The position numbers were made by a program, and so were the translations under genes. From Streptococcus pseudopneumoniae ATCC BAA-960 = CCUG 49455 (GTDB taxonomy: Bacteria > Bacillota > Bacilli > Lactobacillales > Streptococcaceae), in NCBI RefSeq assembly GCF_002087075.1, contig NZ_MWSM01000008.1, forward strand, positions 1-21,471: DNA of 21,471 nt, given 5' to 3'. This document shows, in pieces, positions 14,926 to 21,471 of the stretch (position 1 is the stretch's first letter; every line of letters begins with the position of its first letter). Below the pieces are notes generated by a model, which worked only from the letters and a program-made list of their open reading frames with translations, was not told where the DNA came from and did no database searches.

Positions 14926-16773
14926 ATGAACAACTTGATTAAATCAAAACTAGAGCTCTTGCCGACCAGCCCTGGTTGTTACATTCACAAGGATAAAAAC
15001 GGCACCATTATCTATGTAGGAAAGGCTAAAAATCTGCGTAACCGCGTGCGGTCCTATTTCCGTGGAAGTCATGATACCAAAACAGAGGCTTTGGTGTCTG
15101 AAATTGTAGATTTTGAATTTATCGTTACGGAGTCTAATATTGAGGCACTTCTCCTAGAAATCAACCTGATCAAGGAAAATAAGCCTAAATACAATATCAT
15201 GCTCAAGGATGACAAGTCCTATCCCTTCATCAAAATCACTAATGAGCGCTATCCACGCTTGATTATCACTCGTCAGGTCAAGAAGGACGGAGGTCTCTAC
15301 TTTGGTCCCTATCCAGATGTGGGGGCGGCCAATGAAATCAAGCGACTACTGGATCGGATTTTCCCTTTTCGTAAGTGTACCAATCCACCGTCTAAGGTCT
15401 GTTTTTACTACCATATCGGCCAATGCATGAGCCACACCATCTGTAAGAAGGATGAGGACTATTTCAAGTCTATGGCTCAGGAGGTTTCTGATTTTCTGAA
15501 AGGGCAAGATGATAAAATCATTGATAACCTCAAGGGCAAAATGGCAGCGGCGGCTCAGACTATGGAGTTTGAACGTGCGGCGGAATATCGTGACCTGATT
15601 CAGGCTATTGGAACGCTTCGAACCAAGCAACGGGTTATGGCTAAGGATCTCCAAAATCGCGATGTCTTTGGCTACTATGTGGACAAGGGATGGATGTGTG
15701 TTCAGGTTTTCTTTGTTCGTCAGGGCAAGCTCATTGAGCGCGATGTCAATCTTTTTCCCTACTACAACGATCCGGATGAGGACTTCTTGACCTATGTGGG
15801 ACAATTCTATCAAGAAAAATCTCATCTAGTTCCCAATGAGGTACTGATTCCGCAGGATATTGACCAAGAAGCTGTCAAGGCTTTGGTGGATTCCAAGATT
15901 CTTAAGCCTCAACGTGGAGAGAAAAAGCAGCTGGTCAATTTAGCTATAAAAAATGCACGCGTTAGTCTGGAGCAGAAATTTAACCTGCTAGAAAAATCAG
16001 TCGAAAAGACCCAAGGAGCTATTGAAAATCTAGGACGTTTGCTCCAAATTCCGACTCCAGTTCGCATCGAGTCCTTCGATAATTCCAACATCATGGGGAC
16101 TAGTCCTGTTTCAGCTATGGTGGTCTTTGTCAACGGCAAACCAAGTAAAAAAGATTATCGTAAGTATAAAATCAAGACTGTCGTTGGACCAGACGACTAT
16201 GCCAGTATGCGTGAGGTTATTCGCAGACGTTATGGTCGAGTACAACGAGAAGGTTTGACTCCTCCAGATTTGATTGTCATTGATGGGGGACAAGGGCAAG
16301 TCAATATCGCCAAGCAAGTCATCCAAGAGGAACTAGGTTTGGATATTCCAATTGCAGGTCTGCAAAAGAATGATAAGCACCAAACCCATGAATTGCTCTT
16401 TGGAGATCCGCTGGAAGTGGTGGACTTGTCTCGTAATTCTCAAGAATTTTTCCTCCTTCAACGCATTCAAGATGAGGTGCACCGCTTTGCTATCACTTTC
16501 CACCGCCAACTGCGCTCTAAAAATTCCTTTTCATCACAATTGGATGGGATTGACGGTCTGGGATCTAAACGCAAGCAAAATCTCATGAGGCACTTCAAGT
16601 CTCTGACCAAAATCAAGGAAGCAAGTGTGGATGAGATTGTCGAAGTCGGAGTACCAAGAGCAGTAGCAGAAGCAGTTCAGAGGAAGTTGAATCCGCAGGA
16701 GGCAGAAGTCTTGCCTCAAGTGGCGGAAGAAAGTGTAGAATACCAAACAGAAGGAGACCATCATGAACCATAA
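14926..16773 (+). CDS. uvrC: excinuclease ABC subunit C
   Basis: Nucleotide-excision repair nuclease of 615 aa that makes both cuts beside a lesion in the UvrB-DNA complex. The GIY-YIG domain is at about residues 14-95 ([20 protein letters not shown]). A cysteine cluster is near 145-165. The UvrB-binding UVR helix is at about 198-235. The RNase-H-like endonuclease domain is at about 380-540 ([27 protein letters not shown]). Helix-hairpin-helix motifs near 545-605 ([15 protein letters not shown]) are followed by a short acidic tail. Length is normal. There is no ribosome site before the ATG, and the promoter predicts a leaderless transcript. The gene overlaps the following phosphoesterase gene by 11 nt. 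Confidence 0.97.
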   Translation: MNNLIKSKLELLPTSPGCYIHKDKNGTIIYVGKAKNLRNRVRSYFRGSHDTKTEALVSEIVDFEFIVTESNIEALLLEINLIKENKPKYNIMLKDDKSYPFIKITNERYPRLIITRQVKKDGGLYFGPYPDVGAANEIKRLLDRIFPFRKCTNPPSKVCFYYHIGQCMSHTICKKDEDYFKSMAQEVSDFLKGQDDKIIDNLKGKMAAAAQTMEFERAAEYRDLIQAIGTLRTKQRVMAKDLQNRDVFGYYVDKGWMCVQVFFVRQGKLIERDVNLFPYYNDPDEDFLTYVGQFYQEKSHLVPNEVLIPQDIDQEAVKALVDSKILKPQRGEKKQLVNLAIKNARVSLEQKFNLLEKSVEKTQGAIENLGRLLQIPTPVRIESFDNSNIMGTSPVSAMVVFVNGKPSKKDYRKYKIKTVVGPDDYASMREVIRRRYGRVQREGLTPPDLIVIDGGQGQVNIAKQVIQEELGLDIPIAGLQKNDKHQTHELLFGDPLEVVDLSRNSQEFFLLQRIQDEVHRFAITFHRQLRSKNSFSSQLDGIDGLGSKRKQNLMRHFKSLTKIKEASVDEIVEVGVPRAVAEAVQRKLNPQEAEVLPQVAEESVEYQTEGDHHEP

Positions 16774-17596
16774 AATCGCAATTTTATCAGATATTCATGG
16801 CAATGCGACGGCGCTAGAAGCAGTGATTGCAGATGCTAAAAATCAAGGGGCCAGTGAATATTGGCTTCTGGGAGATATTTTTCTTCCTGGTCCAGGCGCA
16901 AATGACTTAGTCGCCCTGCTAAAGGACCTTCCTATCACAACCAGTGTTCGAGGCAATTGGGATGATCGTGTCCTTGAGGCCTTGGATGGCGAATATGGTT
17001 TGGAACATCCGAAAGAAATCCAGTCAATGCGCATGACCCAGTTTTTGATGGATCAAATGGATCCTGCAACGATTGTCTGGCTACGAAGCTTGCCTTTGCT
17101 GGAAAAGAAAGAAATTGACGGATTGCGCTTTTCTATCTCTCATAATTTGCCAAATAAGAACTATGGTGGTGACTTGCTAGTTGAGAATGATACAGAGAAA
17201 TTTGACCAACTCCTCGATGAGGAAACGGACGTGGCAGTCTATGGTCATGTTCACAAGCAGTTGCTTCGTTATGGCAGTCAAGGGCAACAAATCATCAATC
17301 CAGGGTCGATTGGCATGCCCTATTTTAATTGGGAGGCGTTAAAAAATCACCGTGCCCAGTATGTCGTGATAGAAGTTGAAGATGGGGAATTGGTAAATAT
17401 CCTATTTCGTAAAGTCGCTTATGACTATGAAGCGGAGTTAGAACTGGCCAAGTCCAAGGGGCTTCCCTTTATCGAAATGTATGAAGAACTACGTCGTGAA
17501 GATAACTATCAGGGACACAATCTGGAACTCTTAGCCAGCTTAATAGAAAAGCATGGGTATGTAGAGGATGTGAAAGATTATTTTGATTTTTTGTAA
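16763..17596 (+). CDS. calcineurin-like metallophosphoesterase
   Basis: Cytosolic phosphoesterase of 277 aa with all metal-binding blocks of the family: SDIHGN (D10, H12), GDIF (D38), RGNWDD (N65), SISHN (H127) and GHVH (H162, H164). The NPGSIGMPY motif near 179-187 is typical of YfcE/MJ0936-type enzymes. The substrate cannot be told from sequence. The start ATG has AAGGAG 7 nt upstream, inside the uvrC coding end. The 11-nt overlap makes it the second gene of the uvrC unit. The C-terminal 70 residues are acidic and helical and may be lineage-specific. A terminator follows. Confidence 0.9.
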   Translation: MNHKIAILSDIHGNATALEAVIADAKNQGASEYWLLGDIFLPGPGANDLVALLKDLPITTSVRGNWDDRVLEALDGEYGLEHPKEIQSMRMTQFLMDQMDPATIVWLRSLPLLEKKEIDGLRFSISHNLPNKNYGGDLLVENDTEKFDQLLDEETDVAVYGHVHKQLLRYGSQGQQIINPGSIGMPYFNWEALKNHRAQYVVIEVEDGELVNILFRKVAYDYEAELELAKSKGLPFIEMYEELRREDNYQGHNLELLASLIEKHGYVEDVKDYFDFL

Positions 17597-17624
17597 AAGT
17601 TTCCTAAAATAACCAATGCAAACT

Positions 17625-17653
17625 AAAAACGATTGGCTGGCCCAATCGTTTTT
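17625..17653. terminator. bidirectional intrinsic terminator
   Basis: AAAAACGATTGG/CCAATCGTTTTT (17625-17636 with 17642-17653) is a perfect 12-bp stem with a 5-nt loop. A-tracts and T-tracts on both sides let it serve the phosphoesterase (+) and the binding-protein gene (-). Confidence 0.9.
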
Positions 17654-17662
17654 AATATATCT

Positions 17663-17777
17663 TATACTCAATGAAAATCAAAGAGCAAACTAGGAAGCTA
17701 GCCGTAGGTTGCTCAAAGCACAGCTTTGAGGTTGCAGATAAAGCTGACGTGGTTTGAAGAGATATTCGAAGAGTATT
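17663..17777 (-). repeat. BOX element with internal deletion
   Basis: Reverse-oriented BOX of 115 bp. BoxC and boxB are complete (hairpin CTCAAAGCA/AGCTTTGAG with a small mismatch). BoxA is short. Compared with the 154-bp copy at 4777-4930 it lacks 38 bp between two CGTCAG repeats. Its boxA edge touches the stop codon of the binding-protein gene. Confidence 0.93.
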
Positions 17778-18576
17778 ATTGTAACTGAGATTGATCTGGA
17801 AGATAAGAACCCCCTAGATAGGTATTACTGAGTTTTTCAAGGGTTCCGTCTTGGTAGAGTTCTTTGAGCGCTTTATCAAATTTATCTTTAAACTCTTTTT
17901 GGTCGCTTGAGAAAACGATATAGTTGTTGGGGCTATCGGCAGAAGGTAAATCAACGACTGAGAGGTTTAAGTCACGGTCCTTGATAATCTTTTGAACGGA
18001 TACCTTGTCAAAAACTAGGAAATCAAACTCTCCGTTAGCAAGGTCTAGGATTCGTTTACCGATATCTTCACCAGAAAAATCGATAGTAGCAGGATTGTCA
18101 GGGTGTTTTTGATTCCAGTTATTGATGAATTGAGCGTTTGAAGTTCCAGTATCTTCTTGTGTTGTTTTGCCAGCGATTTGGTCAAGTGAAGTCAGAGGAT
18201 TTTTCTTGTTGCTGACAAGGACGAGGGGATTGTTTGAAATTGGAAGTGAGTAGAGGTATTTTTCAGCACGCTCTTTTGTGTAACTCAAGTTATTTGCCGC
18301 AGCCTGATAGTGACCAGAATCAAGTCCTGGGAAGATGCTCTCCCAGGCAGTTCTTTGGAATTGAATCTCGTAGTCGCTGAGTTTTTCATCCACTGCCTTT
18401 AGAACTTCAATATCGAATCCTGTCAGATTGCCTTTATCTTCGTAGTCAAATGGTGGCACATCGCCAGCTGTAGCAACGACGATTGCCTTTTGAGAATTAG
18501 TCTCTTTGGGTGTGGATTGATTCCCACAGGCAACTAAAAAGGGGATGATGGCTAGTAATAGGCTGAATTTTTTCAT
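17776..18576 (-). CDS. amino acid ABC transporter substrate-binding lipoprotein
   Basis: Family 3 extracellular solute-binding protein of 266 aa. A lipoprotein signal runs MKKFSLLLAIIPFLVAC, with lipobox LVAC and C17 for attachment to the membrane. The mature protein has the two-lobe PBPb fold: PPFDYEDKGNLTGFDIEVLKA near the start, then WESIFPGL, and later FDFLVFDK. These point to a polar amino acid or cystine-type ligand, not resolved further. I chose the ATG at 18576, with GGAG 8 nt upstream, over the one at 18591. No permease or ATPase gene is adjacent, so it is an orphan and must work with a transporter elsewhere. The TAA stop is shared with the BOX edge. Confidence 0.92.
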   Translation of the reverse strand: MKKFSLLLAIIPFLVACGNQSTPKETNSQKAIVVATAGDVPPFDYEDKGNLTGFDIEVLKAVDEKLSDYEIQFQRTAWESIFPGLDSGHYQAAANNLSYTKERAEKYLYSLPISNNPLVLVSNKKNPLTSLDQIAGKTTQEDTGTSNAQFINNWNQKHPDNPATIDFSGEDIGKRILDLANGEFDFLVFDKVSVQKIIKDRDLNLSVVDLPSADSPNNYIVFSSDQKEFKDKFDKALKELYQDGTLEKLSNTYLGGSYLPDQSQLQ

Positions 18577-18607
18577 AATGTCTCCATTCAAATGTAAAGT
18601 ACTTGCT

Positions 18608-18637
18608 AGTTTATCAGAAACTTTCTTGATGAACCAA
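18608..18637 (-). promoter_or_regulatory. probable promoter of the binding-protein gene
   Basis: Minus strand TTGGTT (18637-18632), 18 bp, TAAACT (18613-18608) with TG one base before. It is a fair match, about 32 bp before the chosen ATG. Confidence 0.5.
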
Positions 18638-18685
18638 TATATATTTTTTATGGCTGTAATAAAAAAACTTAATCATGAAAAATCC

Positions 18686-18714
18686 CTGCAAGCTCTTTCA
18701 AATTATGGTAGAAT
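18686..18714 (+). promoter_or_regulatory. promoter of the nitroreductase-pepV unit
   Basis: CTGCAA (18686-18691), 17 bp, TAGAAT (18709-18714) with TG at 18706-18707. It predicts a leader of about 26 nt that carries AAAAGGAAA before the ATG. Confidence 0.65.
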
Positions 18715-18746
18715 GGAAGCAGTAGAATTAGAAAAGGAAATCGATT

Positions 18747-19352
18747 ATGAAATTTCTTGAATTAAATAAAAAACGTCATGCGACTAAGCATTTCACTGAT
18801 AAGCCAGTGGATCCAAAAGATGTGCGTACGGCTATCGAAATTGCAACCTTGGCACCAAGTGCCCACAACAGCCAGCCTTGGAAATTTGTAGTGGTGCGTG
18901 AGAAAAATGCCGAACTAGCAAAATTGGCTTACGGTTCAAACTTTGAACAGGTATCATCAGCGCCTGTAACCATTGCCCTCTTTACAGACACAGATTTGGC
19001 TAAACGCGCTCGTAAGATTGCTCGTGTTGGTGGTGCTAATAACTTTTCTGAAGAGCAACTTCAATATTTTATGAAGAATTTGCCTGCTGAATTTGCACGC
19101 TACAATGAACAACAAGTCAGCGACTACCTAGCACTCAATGCAGGTTTGGTTGCTATGAACTTGGTTCTCGCTCTTACAGACCAAGGAATTGGTTCCAATA
19201 TTATCCTTGGTTTTGACAAATCAAAAGTTAATGAAGTTTTGGAAATCGAAGACCGTTTCCGCCCAGAACTCTTGATCACAGTGGGTTACACAGACGACAA
19301 ATTGGAACCAAGCTACCGCTTGCCAGTAGATGAAATCATCGAGAAAAGATAG
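18747..19352 (+). CDS. nitroreductase family flavoprotein
   Basis: FMN-dependent NAD(P)H oxidoreductase fold, 201 aa. The N-terminal KKRHATKHF and LAPSAHNSQPWKFVVV (about residues 35-50) are the phosphate- and FMN-binding signatures of the family. GIGSNIILGF near 148-157 fits the second FMN region. It lacks a signal peptide. The natural substrate is unknown: nitroaromatics or quinones are typical test substrates. It lies 12 bp before pepV with no terminator between, so they form an operon. The start has AAAAGGAAA upstream. Confidence 0.88.
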   Translation: MKFLELNKKRHATKHFTDKPVDPKDVRTAIEIATLAPSAHNSQPWKFVVVREKNAELAKLAYGSNFEQVSSAPVTIALFTDTDLAKRARKIARVGGANNFSEEQLQYFMKNLPAEFARYNEQQVSDYLALNAGLVAMNLVLALTDQGIGSNIILGFDKSKVNEVLEIEDRFRPELLITVGYTDDKLEPSYRLPVDEIIEKR

Positions 19353-19364
19353 AAAGAAGAAAAA

Positions 19365-20765
19365 ATGACAGCAATTGATTTTACAGCAGAAGTAGAAAAA
19401 CGCAAAGAAGACCTCTTGGCTGACTTGTTTAGCCTTTTGGAAATCAACTCAGAACGTGATGACAGCAAAGTTGATGCTGAGCATCCATTTGGGCCTGGGC
19501 CGGTCAAAGCTTTGGAAAAATTCCTTGAAATCGCAGACCGCGATGGCTACCCAACTAAAAATGTTGACAACTACGCAGGACATTTTGAGTTTGGTGATGG
19601 AGAAGAAGTTCTCGGAATCTTTGCTCACATGGACGTGGTGCCAGCTGGTAGCGGTTGGGACACAGATCCTTACACACCGACTATCAAAGACGGTCGCCTT
19701 TATGCGCGTGGTGCTTCAGATGACAAGGGACCTACAACAGCTTGTTACTATGGTTTGAAAATCATCAAAGAATTGGGCCTTCCAACTTCTAAAAAAGTTC
19801 GCTTCATCGTCGGAACAGACGAAGAATCAGGCTGGGCAGACATGGACTACTACTTCGAGCACGTAGGACTTGCCAAACCAGACTTCGGTTTCTCTCCAGA
19901 CGCTGAATTCCCTATCATCAATGGTGAAAAAGGAAATATCACGGAATACCTTCACTTTGCAGGAGAAAATACAGGTGCAGCTCGTCTTCACAGCTTCACA
20001 GGTGGTTTACGTGAAAACATGGTGCCTGAATCAGCAACAGCTGTTGTTTCAGGAGATTTGGCTGACTTGCAAGCTAAACTAGATGCCTTTGTTGCAGAAC
20101 ACAAACTTAGAGGAGAATTTCAAGAAGAAAATGGTCAATACAAGGTGACGATCATTGGTAAATCAGCCCACGGTGCTATGCCTGCTTCAGGTATCAATGG
20201 TGCGACTTACCTAGCCCTCTTCCTTAGCCAGTTTGACTTTGCTGGTCCAGCAAAAGACTACCTTGACATCGCTGGAAAAATTCTATTGAACGACCATGAA
20301 GGTGAAAGTCTCAAGATTGCTCATGTGGATGAAAAGATGGGTGCTCTTTCTATGAATGCAGGCGTCTTCCGCTTTGATGAAACAAGCGCTGATAATACCA
20401 TTGCCCTTAATATCCGCTATCCAAAAGGAACAAGTCCAGAGCAAATCAAGTCAATCCTTGAAAACTTGCCGGTTGCTTCTGTTAGCCTTTCTGAACATGG
20501 TCATACGCCTCACTATGTGCCAATGGAAGATCCACTTGTGCAAACCTTGTTGAATGTTTATGAAAAACAAACTGGCCTTAAAGGTCACGAGCAAGTTATC
20601 GGTGGTGGAACCTTTGGTCGCTTGTTAGAGCGCGGAGTTGCCTATGGTGCTATGTTCCCAGACTCAATTGACACCATGCACCAAGCCAATGAATTTATCG
20701 CCTTGGATGATCTCTTCCGAGCAGCAGCAATCTATGCCGAAGCTATTTATGAATTGATCAAATAA
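19365..20765 (+). CDS. pepV: dipeptidase PepV
   Basis: Cytosolic dinuclear zinc dipeptidase of the M20 family, 466 aa, normal length. It splits a broad range of dipeptides from imported oligopeptides. Motifs are FAHMDVVPAG (H88, D90), GASDDKGP (bridging D near 119-120), GTDEESG (catalytic E153, metal E154) and FSPDAEFP. A lid domain sits at about 190-380, with GKSAHGAMPASG near 263-274. GGGTFGR and the final metal histidine in MHQANEF follow. It is the second gene after the nitroreductase. A terminator follows at once, then the glycosylase-type gene. Confidence 0.95.
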   Translation: MTAIDFTAEVEKRKEDLLADLFSLLEINSERDDSKVDAEHPFGPGPVKALEKFLEIADRDGYPTKNVDNYAGHFEFGDGEEVLGIFAHMDVVPAGSGWDTDPYTPTIKDGRLYARGASDDKGPTTACYYGLKIIKELGLPTSKKVRFIVGTDEESGWADMDYYFEHVGLAKPDFGFSPDAEFPIINGEKGNITEYLHFAGENTGAARLHSFTGGLRENMVPESATAVVSGDLADLQAKLDAFVAEHKLRGEFQEENGQYKVTIIGKSAHGAMPASGINGATYLALFLSQFDFAGPAKDYLDIAGKILLNDHEGESLKIAHVDEKMGALSMNAGVFRFDETSADNTIALNIRYPKGTSPEQIKSILENLPVASVSLSEHGHTPHYVPMEDPLVQTLLNVYEKQTGLKGHEQVIGGGTFGRLLERGVAYGAMFPDSIDTMHQANEFIALDDLFRAAAIYAEAIYELIK

Positions 20766-20771
20766 AACGAT

Positions 20772-20805
20772 AGAAGTCTGAGATTGTATGCTTGGACTTC
20801 TTTTT
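20772..20805 (+). terminator. intrinsic terminator after pepV
   Basis: AGAAGTCTGAG/CTTGGACTTCT (20772-20782 with 20791-20801), 11 bp with two G-T pairs, an 8-nt loop and a T-run to 20805. Its tail runs into the ribosome site of the next gene. Confidence 0.85.
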
Positions 20806-20818
20806 GGAGGGAAAGTAG

Positions 20819-21396
20819 ATGTCTCAAATTGAAAGAATCAAGCAGGCTATCATGGCGGATCCGCAGAATGCTAGCTATACAGAGCGTGGCATCGAGCCTC
20901 TTTTGCAGCACCAAAGACTGCTCGCATCAATATCATCGGTCAAGCACCGGGGCTTAAAACACAGGAGGCAGGCCTTTACTGGAAGGATAAGAGTGGTGAC
21001 CGCCTGAGAGACTGGCTAGGTGTGGATGAAGATGCCTTTTACAATTCAGGTTATTTTGCTGTTTTGCCTATGGATTTCTACTTTCCAGGGCATGGTAAGT
21101 CAGGCGACCTGCCACCGCGAACTGGTTTTGCAGAAAAATGGCATCCGCAGCTCTTACAGGAATTGCCTGATATTCAGTTAACCCTCTTGATTGGGCAATA
21201 TGCCCAAGCCTACTATTTACAGGAGAAAATCAGTGGGAAGGTAACGGAGAGGGTGAAACACTATAAAGACTATCTGCCAACCTATTTTCCACTAGTTCAC
21301 CCCTCACCACGAAATCAAATCTGGATGGCCAAAAATCCTTGGTTTGAGTCAGAAGTGGTGCCAGATTTGAAAAAAAGAATTAAAACCATTTTATAG
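20819..21396 (+). pseudogene. uracil-DNA glycosylase superfamily protein, frameshifted
   Basis: It starts at ATG 20819 with GGAGG 8 nt upstream and reads MSQIERIKQAIMADPQNASY. At the TTTT run at 20901-20904 one base appears to be missing. Reading with one extra T gives the uninterrupted continuation LFAAPKTARINIIGQAPGLK and then joins the frame that runs to 21396. The repaired protein would have about 192 aa, with the glycosylase motifs GQAPG and HPSPRN. As given, translation stops at 21007 after 62 codons and the active-site part is lost. A restart at 21022 would lack the first motif. It could be a real mutation, a slippage-prone gene or a base-calling error. Confidence 0.85.
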
Positions 21397-21471
21397 TCAA
21401 TGAAAATCAAAGAGCAAACTAGGAAGCTAGCCGCAGGTTGCTCAAAGTACAGCTTTGAGGTTGTGGATAGA
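21392..21471 (-). repeat. BOX element, partial (boxC plus most of boxB)
   Basis: Reverse-oriented BOX that runs off the window end. It starts TATAGTCAATG, where other copies have TATACTCAATG. The TAG inside this first stretch (21394-21396) is the stop codon of the glycosylase-type gene. Confidence 0.92.

Noticed and set aside
15346..15825. Long antisense reading frame inside uvrC
   Set aside because: It has no homology I recognise and no ribosome site, and lies wholly within a conserved repair gene; the same applies to antisense frames in rnjB, recJ and fba.
18545..18760. Plus-strand frame over the binding-protein start and the nitroreductase promoter
   Set aside because: It spans two promoters and a divergent gene start and shows no protein-like conservation.
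20819..21007. A separate 62-codon gene followed by another at 21022-21396
   Set aside because: The two pieces form one glycosylase-type protein once a single base is restored, and the first has no coherent C-terminal half.

Overview
The window looks like the chromosome of Streptococcus pneumoniae or a very close mitis-group relative. The evidence is low-GC Firmicute coding, four BOX repeats, a nested pair of 107-bp RUP repeats, and a gene order that matches from memory the pneumococcal vncRS-fba-recJ-estA-murMN-uvrC-pepV region. Extended -10 promoters (TGnTATAAT) sit in front of recJ, rnjB, uvrC and several other genes. No tRNA, rRNA, CRISPR array, phage or transposase gene was seen.

Layout. 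Positions 1-2100 hold the end of a BOX element and the two-component pair vncR/vncS. Positions 2180-3170 hold the strongly codon-biased aldolase gene fba with promoter, leader hairpin and terminator. Positions 3193-3404 are two RUP elements, one inserted in the other. Positions 3404-4713 are a minus-strand unit for a bacterial NADPH-oxidase-like flavocytochrome (SpNOX type) with its own promoter and terminator. Positions 4742-6490 are a decaying minus-strand polar amino acid ABC operon: one intact permease, plus an ATPase gene that is frameshifted and then fused in frame to the tail of a second permease. No substrate-binding gene remains in it.

From 6590 the plus strand carries recJ, rnjB (RNase J2), estA, the cell-wall branching pair murM/murN, a membrane-anchored metzincin-like protease, uvrC and a metallophosphoesterase. 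Then come a BOX, a minus-strand orphan amino acid binding lipoprotein (17776-18576), and a plus-strand nitroreductase-pepV unit. The window ends with a frameshifted uracil-DNA-glycosylase-type gene and a final BOX.

Functionally this is mostly core housekeeping: DNA repair (recJ, uvrC, the glycosylase), RNA turnover (rnjB), glycolysis (fba), peptidoglycan branching (murMN), peptide and amino acid use (pepV, ABC parts). The most unusual structures are at gene borders. A RUP lies within a RUP. Three BOX ends coincide with neighbouring stop codons. A terminator and promoter are packed so tightly before uvrC that its mRNA is predicted to be leaderless. TTTAG repeats spaced one helical turn apart precede the metzincin gene. 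I saw no wholly new multigene system.
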